Shown: positions 41,546 through 50,012 of the stretch, one piece after another | Numbering within the stretch: the first letter of the stretch is position 1 | How the letters are laid out: the number at the start of each line of letters is the position of its first letter | The notes under the pieces: model-generated | What the model was told of the DNA's origin: nothing | The model's database searches: none | Seen by the model: the letters and a program-made list of their open reading frames with translations, nothing else | Origin: an uncultured Helicobacter sp. | Lineage (GTDB): Bacteria > Campylobacterota > Campylobacteria > Campylobacterales > Helicobacteraceae | Assembly (NCBI RefSeq): GCF_937893305.1 | Contig: NZ_CALBGN010000017.1 | Location: 1-60,213, forward strand | Direction of reading: 5' to 3' | DNA length: 60,213 nt | Translations under genes and position numbers: made by a program

Positions 41546-44068
41546 TTAGAATTTATATTTCAAACCAACATTTCCGCTAAGATAAGTTTCATTTTTGTTA
41601 TCAACTTCACCAGCTAAAATTTGTTTTACTCCGACACCTGCGTTGAAGCTCCAAGAATCACTAAGTTCTACATTTCCTCCAATTGTTAATTGACCATAAG
41701 TTTTTTCTTTGTCAGTTCCTGCAATGCTAAATACTGAGTTAGAACCAGCAAATCTTGCAACATAATCGTCTCCATTGTTTAAAACATATTGTTCAATTTT
41801 TGGTGTTACGAAAAGATAAGAACTTGCATTGAAGTATTTTCTAAATTCCGCACCTACTTCAAGACTTAAAGAATTGTTTGTAGATGCTCTTACATGTTGC
41901 GCTAAAACACCTGATTCTGTATAGTCTGGTGTGTAACTAAAGTAATAGTTTGCACCGATAAATGGTTTTAAGAAAATGCTATTACCAAAATCCAATACCT
42001 TTCCAACATTTGCACTAAGCCCAAAGAATCTTTTTGTGAAATCTGAAGTATTCATTCCAGCAATCGTAGAAATTTCTTGATCTGTTTTGCCGAATTGTCC
42101 ATATGCTCTTAGATTAAGTTCCCATGTTGGATTGAGTTTAATGAGAGAATATGCACCAAATTGGAAATTATCGGATTCTTGATTAACAAGATTGTCTTTT
42201 AGTGTTGCATTAGCATAAGTTACATATCCACCCAATAAAATATTGTCTGTGAGATTTCCATCAACACCAACGCTGATTCCATATAAGCCACCAGATTCTC
42301 CATCAATGATATTCGCGCCACCAAACACATTTGTCCATACGCTAGCTGTATATGTGTCATAATATTTGTATGATCCTGCATCAGAAGCTACACTTGCAAA
42401 TTTATCGCCATAAGGATTATTAAATCTTGCAATACGACTTCCAATTGCCATATCATTTGACACATTGATTGCATTTGTCGCAGAAGATGAAGAATCAGAA
42501 AGGTTTGCGATAGCTTTTGCATTGTCTCTTGTAGTTTTGAAGAAGTTTGTGTTTGTGATTGCTCCTAGAATTTTACTATTATCTATGCCTTTAGCAGTTA
42601 CGATACCATTTAAGATTCCAATTGCTTCTGCATTATTTCCTGCGCGAGAAAGTGAAGTTGTCATAGAAGCGAGATTTCCACTATCAAGCATAACTCCAGC
42701 CAAAACGGTGTTATTTTTATCTTTGATATTAGTTAGCGCACTATTTGCAAGATTTGCATTGATACTTGGTGCGATTACTTTAATGATATCAATTGCTTCT
42801 GTTTTTCCTGTGGCTGCATTTAAGCCATCAAGTTTGCCGGCAAGATCTTTTAATGCTGCTTTAATAGATTGAATCTCATTGGTTAATTTATTGATTTGCG
42901 TAGTTGCATCTGCGATAATTTTATCTTGCGCATCAATTTGTTGTTGGATTTTATCTTTTTTTGCTTGATCTTTTTCAGCTTCTAATTGTTTTTGTAAATC
43001 TTTCTTTTTCGTTTCGGCTGCTGTTTTGTTTGCTTCAGAAGTCTTTTTGTTGTTTTCTTTAACTGTCTTTGAGCCATTTAATTGTGTTGTTGCGGTATTA
43101 ACTAAGGTTGTTTCTTGGTTAATGAAGCCAGCAAGAAGTGCTTTAACATCTGTTTTGCTTAAATCTGCTGTTGATTCTCCATTGATATAGAGTGTTTTTC
43201 CATCTTTTGAAAGCTCTAGTTTATAATCTAATCCAAACTGACCTAGTAGAGTGCTTGTGCTATTGCCGCCTGCTTGATTAATATTCATTTCAATTTCATA
43301 TTCACCATTTTCACCTTGTCCTAGTGTGTTTGGATTGCTAAGCAAGCTATTAATATGTCTATCATATGAAATTGTTCCTAGCTTATTTGTTGCTGCATCT
43401 GCATTTAATTTTTTATCTGCTTGCACAAGAGCGTATTTTCCTAAGAAGAAATTATTGCCTGAATCTAGGTTAAAAGTCGACCCTGTGATATTTCCTTTTC
43501 CAGTGGTGTGAATTAGGCTGTTACCTGCAAAATTAAATGTTCCATTAGTAGCCGTTAAATCTCCATTAATATTGATACGACCATTATCTAAATCAGTAAG
43601 AGTGCCTAAAGTTGTATTTCCTTTAATGCCTAAAATACTATCTGCAACACTTAAACTTTGATTGAAAGTTACTGTATCTCCTGTAATGTTAGAATTTTTA
43701 AAGACATTTGCAGTGTCAATACTGATTGTTTTAGCTTTGATATTGAAAGCATAATTGTCTTGTGCATTTCCTCCAAGATTTGCTGCAGCATTAATAGTTA
43801 GATCTTTTCCATCTGCATTAATATCTAAATTTTTAACATCTAAAGGCTTTCCGTCTTTGTCTACATAAGTATTAACATCATAACCGAAAGTTGATTTTGC
43901 ATCAGTTGTAATTGCTGATTTATCACCTGTTGTTATAGAGCCATTAGAATACTCGAAATTTGTATCAAAGCTCGGTTTGTCTGAAATATTAGCTGCGTTT
44001 GCTACAACAGCACCTGTAATTCCTACTCCTAGAAGGATCCTACTCGTTACGAGTGATAATCTGGACAT
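41546..44068 (-). CDS. Autotransporter (type V secretion) with coiled-coil passenger
   Basis: An 840-residue outer-membrane protein. Residues 1-26 (MSRLSLVTSRILLGVGITG, then AVVANA) form a signal peptide. The first ~300 residues of the passenger are glycine, asparagine and threonine rich repeats of beta-helix type (ININGDLTATNGTFNF, GNITGSTFNL). Residues ~330-410 form a lysine/glutamate-rich coiled coil. Residues ~560-840 form the autotransporter beta-barrel (VWTNVFGGANIIDG, YGISVGVDGNLTDN, LGGYVTYAN) ending in YKF with the terminal Phe needed for BAM insertion. The barrel resembles the VacA-type family; the passenger is not recognised. RBS AAGGAG precedes the ATG. A 10-bp palindrome lies upstream. 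Confidence 0.85.
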   Translation of the reverse strand: MSRLSLVTSRILLGVGITGAVVANAANISDKPSFDTNFEYSNGSITTGDKSAITTDAKSTFGYDVNTYVDKDGKPLDVKNLDINADGKDLTINAAANLGGNAQDNYAFNIKAKTISIDTANVFKNSNITGDTVTFNQSLSVADSILGIKGNTTLGTLTDLDNGRININGDLTATNGTFNFAGNSLIHTTGKGNITGSTFNLDSGNNFFLGKYALVQADKKLNADAATNKLGTISYDRHINSLLSNPNTLGQGENGEYEIEMNINQAGGNSTSTLLGQFGLDYKLELSKDGKTLYINGESTADLSKTDVKALLAGFINQETTLVNTATTQLNGSKTVKENNKKTSEANKTAAETKKKDLQKQLEAEKDQAKKDKIQQQIDAQDKIIADATTQINKLTNEIQSIKAALKDLAGKLDGLNAATGKTEAIDIIKVIAPSINANLANSALTNIKDKNNTVLAGVMLDSGNLASMTTSLSRAGNNAEAIGILNGIVTAKGIDNSKILGAITNTNFFKTTRDNAKAIANLSDSSSSATNAINVSNDMAIGSRIARFNNPYGDKFASVASDAGSYKYYDTYTASVWTNVFGGANIIDGESGGLYGISVGVDGNLTDNILLGGYVTYANATLKDNLVNQESDNFQFGAYSLIKLNPTWELNLRAYGQFGKTDQEISTIAGMNTSDFTKRFFGLSANVGKVLDFGNSIFLKPFIGANYYFSYTPDYTESGVLAQHVRASTNNSLSLEVGAEFRKYFNASSYLFVTPKIEQYVLNNGDDYVARFAGSNSVFSIAGTDKEKTYGQLTIGGNVELSDSWSFNAGVGVKQILAGEVDNKNETYLSGNVGLKYKF

Positions 44069-44097
44069 CTTAATCTCCTTGAACTAAATAAAATAAT

Positions 44098-44125
44098 TTA
44101 ACAACTTATTATTACAAGTTGTTAA
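44098..44125. promoter_or_regulatory. Perfect palindromic operator between autotransporter and XRE gene
   Basis: TTAACAACTT (44098-44107) and AAGTTGTTAA (44116-44125) are perfect 10-base inverted arms with an 8-base spacer. On the autotransporter strand a -10-like TATAAA lies just upstream, so the palindrome overlaps its probable transcription start. This is where a repressor encoded by the divergent XRE gene would be expected to bind. Confidence 0.65.
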
Positions 44126-44177
44126 GTAATTTTATAAGAAATATAATTAAAAATAACTTACTATAATAAGGTAAAAT

Positions 44178-44465
44178 TTGTTAGAACAGAAAGATGTTTT
44201 GTATGCTTATAAAATTATTGGCTCAAATGTTGCAAAAATTAGAAAACAAAAGAAATATTCACAATTAAAATTATCTCTTGCAATGGGGCATAATTCTGTA
44301 AGTCTGGTCTCTTTTTCAGAGATTTGCTTAAAAGGCGCACATTTTAATATTGAACATCTTTTGCAAATATCTATGATTTTAGAAGTAAATATAATGGATT
44401 TTTTTGTAGGTGTTGATGAATTTCTTTTGAATTTGAAAGAAAAGAATGAAAATTATGATAACTAG
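44178..44465 (+). CDS. Small XRE-family (Cro/CI-type) DNA-binding protein
   Basis: A 95-residue protein with a helix-turn-helix core: GSNVAKIRKQKKYSQLKLSLAMG at about residues 15-37, where the first helix R-K-QKK-YSQ-x-x-LS is typical of XRE domains, then VSFSEICLKGAHFNIEHLLQISMIL and VNIMDFF. No other domain. The start is TTG at 44178. A perfect TATAAT at 44162-44167 lies only 11 bases upstream, so the message may be almost leaderless. It is divergent from the autotransporter and likely regulates it; this is inference from position. Confidence 0.75.
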   Translation: MLEQKDVLYAYKIIGSNVAKIRKQKKYSQLKLSLAMGHNSVSLVSFSEICLKGAHFNIEHLLQISMILEVNIMDFFVGVDEFLLNLKEKNENYDN

Positions 44466-44485
44466 AATCCTTAAGAGATTCTAGT
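44461..44485. terminator. Bidirectional hairpin between XRE gene and clpB
   Basis: ACTAGAATC (44461-44469) and GATTCTAGT (44477-44485), perfect 9-base arms, loop CTTAAGA. It overlaps the XRE stop codon and the last codons of clpB, so the two convergent genes share it. Confidence 0.55.
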
Positions 44486-47044
44486 TTGTATGCTATCGTT
44501 TTGCGCATAGAAGCTAACCTTGCTTCCTTCTTTGATTTTATCTTGTAAAATTAAATCTGCTAGGCGGTCTTCAATTTCTTCATAAAGTGCGCGTTTAAGG
44601 GGTCTAGCTCCATAAATAGGATCAAATCCGACTTTTGCAATAAATTCTTTTGCGCTTTGTTCTAGTGTAATGTTAATATCTCTTTCTTGCACTTTCTTTT
44701 GGATTGTTTTAAAGAGAATTTCTACAATGCTTGTGATTTGCTCTAATCCTAAAGGATTAAAGATAATAATATCATCTAAGCGGTTTAAAAATTCTGGTTT
44801 AAAATAGCCTTTTAAAGCTTCTTTTACTGCTTTTTCACGCTCTGTTAAATCACTAATTTCCATAATTGCATTGCTTGCAATATTGCTTGTTAAAATAATA
44901 ATGGTGTTTCTAAAGTCAATGGTTACGCCTTTGTTGTCAGTTAATCGTCCATCATCAAGCACTTGCAAAAGCATATTAAACACATCTGGGTGTGCCTTTT
45001 CAATTTCATCAAATAGAACGACGCTATAAGGTTTCCTACGCACTGCTTCTGTGAGTTGCCCACCTTCTTCATAGCCTACATATCCCGGAGGTGCGCCAAC
45101 AAGTCTGCTTGCAGCGTGTTTTTCCATATATTCGCTCATATCAATGCGGATAAGATTTTTCTCACTATCAAATAAGAATCTAGCTAGCGTTTTAGCAGAT
45201 TCCGTTTTTCCCACACCTGTTGGTCCTAGAAATAAAAAACTCCCAATAGGGCGATTTAGTTCGCTTAAGCCTGCTTTGTTGCGTTTGATTGCTCTTGCAA
45301 TGGCGTGTAGGGCGTTATCTTGTCCAATAACTTCCTTTTTAAGCTCATCTTCAATACCTAAAATCTTATCCTTTTCATCTTGAAGCATTTTTTTAATAGG
45401 GATTTGCGTCCAACGGCTAATCACTGCTGCAATGGATTCTGGTAGCACTGCATTTCTTAAAAGCGTGCCATTTTCTTGCATATTCTCCCATTTTTGATTT
45501 TGAGATTGTAGTTCTGCTTCTAGTTGCGGGATTTTCCCATAATCAATTTCTGCTGCTTTGTTATATTCTCCATTGCGTTTAGCTAGTGTGCTTTGTGTGC
45601 GTAAAGAATCAATCTCTATTTTAATGCTAGCGATTTGATTAAACACTTGCTTTTCTGTTTCAAACTGCGCTTCTAGGGATTTTTTAATTTCTTCTTTATT
45701 GCTAAGTTCTTTTTGGATTTCTGCAATGCGTGCTTGGTTTTTTTCACTTTTTTCCATTAAAAGTGCTTCTTTTTCAACTTGCAAGGATTCCATTTCTCTT
45801 TTGATTTTAGCAAGTTCGCTAGGTTCAGATTCTATTTGCATTTTAAGTTCAGCGGCTGCTTCATCAATTAAATCAATGGCTTTATCAGGCAAGAATCTAT
45901 CTGTAATATAGCGACTTGAGAGTTTTGCAGCGGCGACTAATGCGCTATCTGTTATTGTTACATTATGATGAGCTTCTAATCTTTCTTTAATCCCGCGTAA
46001 AATTTGCAAGGCTTCATTAACATTAGGTTCATTGAGCATTACGGGTTGGAATCTCCTTTGTAAAGCAGCGTCTTTTTCAAAATATTTACGATATTCTTTG
46101 AGTGTTGTTGCACCTATTGTGTGGAGTTCTCCACGCGCAAGAGCAGGTTTTAGGATATTTGCAGCGTCCATTCCGCCTTCACTTGCGCCTGCACCTACAA
46201 TTGTATGGATTTCATCAATAAACAAAATAATATTTCCGCTTTTTTTCACTTCATCAATTACTTTTTTCAAGCGGTCTTCAAACTCTCCACGATATTTTGC
46301 CCCTGCAACTAACGCACTCATATCAAGAGCAATTACGCGTTTATTTTGTAAAGAAAGTGGCACTTCTTTTTTGATAATCCTTTGTGCTAGCCCTTCTACA
46401 ACAGCAGTTTTACCAACGCCGGGTTCGCCCAAGAGAATAGGATTGTTTTTTGTTTTTCTAATTAAAATTTGCATCATATGTGTGATTTCTTCATCTCTGC
46501 CAATCACAGGATCAAGCTTGCCTTCAATAGCTTTTTTGGTTAAATCAATACCAAATTTTTCTAGGGATTCTAAGTTTTCATCAGCACTTTGTGAGTCAAT
46601 TTTTGCCCCTGCGCGCATTGTTTCAAAAGTTTTTTTAAGCGCATTAATATCTAAAAATTTAGAAAAAAGATTCTTAATTGTTGGTTCTTGTAAATTTGCT
46701 AGGATAAAGGTATCAAGGGCGATATAAGAATCGCCATTTTTTGTTGCTAGTCCATCAGCTTGATTGAAAGCATCGTTTAGATTGCGTGAAATTTTAAGAT
46801 TCTCTTTAGTTACACTACTGCTTTGTGGGAGTGTGCCAGCAATACTTCTTGCTTCGAGCTCAATAGCTGTTTTATCGAGATTTAAGCGATTTAGGGCTTG
46901 GTTTAAAAGTGAGTTAGTGTTTGTTAGCATAGCCCAAAAGAGATGGATGGGTTCAATTTCTTGGTTTTTATTATGCAAAGCAAGTGATGCACCTTGCTCT
47001 AAGGTTTCTTGTAATGTATTGGTGAGTTTTTCTAAAAGATTCAT
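44471..47044 (-). CDS. clpB: ClpB disaggregase
   Basis: Hsp100 chaperone that pulls proteins out of aggregates with DnaK. The N-domain starts LLEKLTNTLQETLEQGASLA. Walker A of AAA-1 is GEPGVGKT near residue 204, Walker A of AAA-2 is GPTGVGKT near 605, with the ClpB middle coiled-coil domain (about 395-520) between them and a C-terminal DPIYGARPLKRALYEEIED. Length 857 is full. A consensus promoter with a candidate HspR operator lies 28-57 bp upstream. Confidence 0.97.
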   Translation of the reverse strand: MNLLEKLTNTLQETLEQGASLALHNKNQEIEPIHLFWAMLTNTNSLLNQALNRLNLDKTAIELEARSIAGTLPQSSSVTKENLKISRNLNDAFNQADGLATKNGDSYIALDTFILANLQEPTIKNLFSKFLDINALKKTFETMRAGAKIDSQSADENLESLEKFGIDLTKKAIEGKLDPVIGRDEEITHMMQILIRKTKNNPILLGEPGVGKTAVVEGLAQRIIKKEVPLSLQNKRVIALDMSALVAGAKYRGEFEDRLKKVIDEVKKSGNIILFIDEIHTIVGAGASEGGMDAANILKPALARGELHTIGATTLKEYRKYFEKDAALQRRFQPVMLNEPNVNEALQILRGIKERLEAHHNVTITDSALVAAAKLSSRYITDRFLPDKAIDLIDEAAAELKMQIESEPSELAKIKREMESLQVEKEALLMEKSEKNQARIAEIQKELSNKEEIKKSLEAQFETEKQVFNQIASIKIEIDSLRTQSTLAKRNGEYNKAAEIDYGKIPQLEAELQSQNQKWENMQENGTLLRNAVLPESIAAVISRWTQIPIKKMLQDEKDKILGIEDELKKEVIGQDNALHAIARAIKRNKAGLSELNRPIGSFLFLGPTGVGKTESAKTLARFLFDSEKNLIRIDMSEYMEKHAASRLVGAPPGYVGYEEGGQLTEAVRRKPYSVVLFDEIEKAHPDVFNMLLQVLDDGRLTDNKGVTIDFRNTIIILTSNIASNAIMEISDLTEREKAVKEALKGYFKPEFLNRLDDIIIFNPLGLEQITSIVEILFKTIQKKVQERDINITLEQSAKEFIAKVGFDPIYGARPLKRALYEEIEDRLADLILQDKIKEGSKVSFYAQNDSIQTRIS

Positions 47045-47071
47045 AAATTCTCCTTGATTAAAATTGCACGC

Positions 47072-47101
47072 ATTATATAACTTTAGTCTAGTATTGTCAA
47101 G
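47072..47101 (-). promoter_or_regulatory. clpB promoter with HAIR-like HspR operator
   Basis: On the minus strand TTGACA (47095-47100) and TATAAT (47072-47077) are perfect and 17 bases apart. Overlapping the -35, the 21 bases 47081-47101 read CTTGACA-N7-ACTAAAG, matching 11 of 14 fixed positions of the HAIR element CTTGAGT-N7-ACTCAAG bound by HspR. HspR represses clpB in H. pylori. Confidence 0.7.
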
Positions 47102-47233
47102 TTTTATAATGATTAAATACTAAGATTTTCTAAATCTTTCAAACTAAGATATTTAATGAGTAGTTTTGGAAACATTATAGAAAATTTAAGAAATTTTATA
47201 GAATCTTTAGTTTTATTTAGTCTTTATATTTGA

Positions 47234-47239
47234 TATAAT
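47234..47239 (+). promoter_or_regulatory. -10 box TATAAT of the usp gene
   Basis: A perfect TATAAT 35 bp before the usp ATG; no clear -35. The 230-bp gap 47045-47274 otherwise holds the divergent clpB promoter and AT-rich DNA. Confidence 0.6.
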
Positions 47240-47274
47240 GTAAGCTATTTATCTCAATTTATAAGGGGTGGTAT

Positions 47275-48096
47275 ATGAAAGATAGAATCGTTGTTGCAAC
47301 AGATTTTTCAAAAGGTAGTTTAACAAGCTTGACAAAGGCAATGTATTTGGCAAAAAAAACAAAATGTTCGCTTGATGTTGTGCATATTGTGGAGTATTCC
47401 ATTTTTCACGATCCAAAAAAAGATAAAAAAGCTGGAAGACAAGCATTAGCAAAGTTTATTGCGGATCATTTTCCAAAATTAGAAGTGGAAGTTTCACAAT
47501 TTTGCTATGTGGGCACAATCCACAAAGAAATCCATAAGCACGCAAAATCAAGAGGTTGTCGCTTGCTTATTATTGGTTCTACTGGAGAAACACAGCATTT
47601 AACAGAAGTATTGTTGGGTTCTGTGGCAAAGCGCATTATAAAAAAAGCTGAAATCCCTGTGCTTATCACTAAAGATGAATCTTTGCCAGATTATGCAAAC
47701 ATTTTTTCGCCAACAGATTTTTCAGAAGATTCCTTAAAAACTGCAAAGGCAACACGCAAATTTTTCCCAGATGCAAATTTAATTTTTTATCATATGATAG
47801 CACGCCCTTTTGAATTGCGTTTAGGACACTATGGTGCTGATGATGAGCAAATCTCAAGTTTTAACAAAGAATCTGAAGATAATGCAAAAGAAGTGTCAAG
47901 AAAGTTTCTAAAAAACTTTGATTCTAAAAGTGAAGTGGTGTTAGATAGTGGCATCTTATCTTACACAAGATTATTAAGTGTAGCAGAGAGCAAGAATGCT
48001 TCTTTAATCGCGCTACCAACAAGCGGAAAAATCAGCTTTTTTGCCTTAGATGTCTTACAAAACTCTCATATAGATGTTTTTATCTGCAAATTTTAA
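47275..48096 (+). CDS. Tandem-domain universal stress protein
   Basis: A 273-residue cytosolic protein made of two UspA folds: residues 1-138 (IVVATDFSKGS at the start, LLIIGSTGETQHLTEVLLGSVAKRI near 100-122, which is the G-x2-G-x9-G-S ATP motif) and 139-273 (IFSPTDFSEDSLKTA at its start). The second domain lacks a clear ATP motif (ALPTSGKISFFALD), so only one half may bind nucleotide. It is alone on its transcript, closed by a hairpin at 48105. AAGGGG lies before the ATG. Confidence 0.9.
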   Translation: MKDRIVVATDFSKGSLTSLTKAMYLAKKTKCSLDVVHIVEYSIFHDPKKDKKAGRQALAKFIADHFPKLEVEVSQFCYVGTIHKEIHKHAKSRGCRLLIIGSTGETQHLTEVLLGSVAKRIIKKAEIPVLITKDESLPDYANIFSPTDFSEDSLKTAKATRKFFPDANLIFYHMIARPFELRLGHYGADDEQISSFNKESEDNAKEVSRKFLKNFDSKSEVVLDSGILSYTRLLSVAESKNASLIALPTSGKISFFALDVLQNSHIDVFICKF

Positions 48097-48104
48097 GACA
48101 AATT

Positions 48105-48125
48105 GGAATCGCAAAAAGCGATTCC
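48105..48125 (+). terminator. Terminator of usp
   Basis: GGAATCGC (48105-48112), AAAAA, GCGATTCC (48118-48125), followed by ATAATTTCTT. Nine bases after the usp stop; the arms are an inverted GGAATC pair. Confidence 0.65.
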
Positions 48126-48138
48126 ATAATTTCTTGCT

Positions 48139-49425
48139 GTGTTATTAACAGTTCCTTTATTTTCTACCCTTAAAGAACGCCTTGTTTTATTTGTGTTTTT
48201 AGTTGCTGTGTGTTGTGTCGCGCTTGGAGTTAAATTTTATCAATTTCATATCTTAAAATCCCAGCAAACACCACAAGTTAAAGCAGAAGTTTTATTGCAA
48301 TACACAAAAACAAAAAACAATAAAACCTATTTTGTCTTAAAGCTTAAAAGTGATTTTGGAATCTTTTATACTACAACTTATGAAGATTTGCGCGATATTA
48401 GATACAAGCAAGTCTCTTTGCGTGTTGTGTTTAAAAATGTAGGATTTTTAGAGTTTTTAAAAGGCTTTTATGCGCCAAGTTTTAGCATAATTTTATTGAG
48501 AGATTCTAGCTTAGAGCTAAAAGAGAGTTTGCGTCAAAATGTTTTATCCCAACACAATACGCAAATTATGGGGGAGTATTATTTAGCACTTTTTCTAGCA
48601 GATAGTTTGCCAAAACAATGGAGAGATTTAGCGCAAAGCTACGGGATTGCGCATATTTTTGCAATTTCTGGGTTTCATAGTGGGATTTTAAGCGCAGTTG
48701 GATTTTTTCTTTTAGGATTTTTATATAAGCCTTTGCACGAAAGATTTTTTCCTTTTAGAAATTTCTTTTTTGATGTGGGTTTTCTTGTGGTGATCTTGCT
48801 TTTAATGTATTATTTAATCCTTACACAATCGCCATCATATTTGCGTGCTATTACAATGAGTGTTGTGGCGTTTTTTATGCTGTGGAAAGGGATTGATATT
48901 TGGCGGATTGAGATGTTGTTTTGGTGTGTTTTGGGGCTACTTGCGTTTTTCCCGCAATTATTATTTTCTGTGGGGTTTTATTTCTCTTCTCTTGGAGTGT
49001 TGTATATTTTTTTGTTTTTTAAGTATTTTAAGATTCCAAAAGGTGTGTTAAATAGGTTGTTTTATGGAATCCTTTTAAACGCTTCTACCTTTTTTCAGAT
49101 GGGGATTATTGTGTATTATTTCTTTCCGCCTTTTTCTCCTATTTCACTGCTTTCTCTTGTGATAACACCGCTATTTAGCCTGTATTATCCCTTGATTTTG
49201 TTTGCGCATTTTTTGGGTTTTGGTGGAATCTTAGATTTTCTTTTGTTAAAATGGCTAGAGATTCCAACGCACACAATTTCTCTAAATCCGGGATTTTATG
49301 CGTTTTTAATCTGCAATGTTTTAAGTCTTTTAGCAGTGAAATACAAAGGAGCATTTTTGGCACTTCTAGCATTAAATCTTGTGTATTTTTGCTATGGAGT
49401 GTATTTGTATTTTTATGCGTTTTAG
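48139..49425 (+). CDS. comEC: DNA uptake channel ComEC (short form)
   Basis: Inner-membrane channel for single-stranded DNA in natural transformation. The competence core is present: LALFLADSLPKQWRDLAQSYGIAHIFAISGFHSGIL (about residues 150-180; ISGFH-S-G corresponds to the SGLHV motif), QSPSYLRAITMS near 235, and many hydrophobic segments. The product is 428 residues and lacks the C-terminal beta-lactamase-like domain of longer ComEC, as I recall for H. pylori ComEC. GTG start at 48139 has no evident ribosome site, so the start is uncertain. DUF502 and prenyltransferase genes follow. Confidence 0.9.
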   Translation: MLLTVPLFSTLKERLVLFVFLVAVCCVALGVKFYQFHILKSQQTPQVKAEVLLQYTKTKNNKTYFVLKLKSDFGIFYTTTYEDLRDIRYKQVSLRVVFKNVGFLEFLKGFYAPSFSIILLRDSSLELKESLRQNVLSQHNTQIMGEYYLALFLADSLPKQWRDLAQSYGIAHIFAISGFHSGILSAVGFFLLGFLYKPLHERFFPFRNFFFDVGFLVVILLLMYYLILTQSPSYLRAITMSVVAFFMLWKGIDIWRIEMLFWCVLGLLAFFPQLLFSVGFYFSSLGVLYIFLFFKYFKIPKGVLNRLFYGILLNASTFFQMGIIVYYFFPPFSPISLLSLVITPLFSLYYPLILFAHFLGFGGILDFLLLKWLEIPTHTISLNPGFYAFLICNVLSLLAVKYKGAFLALLALNLVYFCYGVYLYFYAF

Positions 49426-49461
49426 GCTAGAATTTGCCATTTTAAGTTTAAGGATTTTTGC

Positions 49462-50004
49462 GTGGATACCATAATTTCTAAAGTCAGCAAAGGGCTTTTT
49501 GCGATTCTGCCTTTTTTGTTATTGTTTTGGATTTTTTCTTTTGTTTATGATTTTTGTGCAAAAATCTTTTATTCTGTGTTTGGAATCACAAATGCAAATT
49601 TATTCATCACGCTGTTGATTTTTGTTTTAAGTGTTGTTTTGCTGTATTATATTGGGCATTTGGTGGATAAAAACAAAGAAGTTTTACTCATTAAGGTTAC
49701 AGAAGTTATTATCGGTAGGATTCCGCTAGTTAAGAGCATTTATTCTGGGATTAAAGAAGTGCTAAATATCTTTTCTGGCAAAAACAAAGATGGCTATTTA
49801 GGGGTTGCGTATGTAGATGTTGGAAATATGGAATTGCTTGGCTTTATCACAAAAGAAGAAGATGAGGCGTTTTGGGTGTTTGTGCCAACAACTCCAAATC
49901 CTACTTCAGGTTTTGTGCTAAGAATCCCAAAAGATAAGGTTAGAATATCGGATTTATCCGTGAGTGAAGGCTTTAAAAAAATCATTTCTTTAGGTGTAAA
50001 ATAA
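49462..50004 (+). CDS. DUF502 family membrane protein
   Basis: Two transmembrane helices (about residues 10-32 and 47-66), then the DUF502 block PLVKSIYSGIKEVLNIFSGK near 88-106 and FVPTTPNPTSGFVLRIPKDKV near 139-158. Function unknown in the family. The GTG start at 49462 follows AAGGATTTTT. It sits between comEC and the prenyltransferase, 9 bp from the latter. Confidence 0.85.
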   Translation: MDTIISKVSKGLFAILPFLLLFWIFSFVYDFCAKIFYSVFGITNANLFITLLIFVLSVVLLYYIGHLVDKNKEVLLIKVTEVIIGRIPLVKSIYSGIKEVLNIFSGKNKDGYLGVAYVDVGNMELLGFITKEEDEAFWVFVPTTPNPTSGFVLRIPKDKVRISDLSVSEGFKKIISLGVK

Positions 50005-50012
50005 GGAAGTTT

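Noticed and set aside
44042..44054. Palindrome ACTCGT-T-ACGAGT near the start of the autotransporter gene as a second operator
   Set aside because: It lies within codons for the signal peptide (LVTSR), is short, and has no partner; the intergenic palindrome is a better candidate.
46032..46727. Long open frame antisense to clpB (231 codons); similar frames antisense to infB (53308-53889), the yedE gene (15920-16372) and the autotransporter (42465-42872)
   Set aside because: Each lies wholly within a strongly supported gene on the other strand, has Ser/Leu/Ile-rich shadow composition and no ribosome site.
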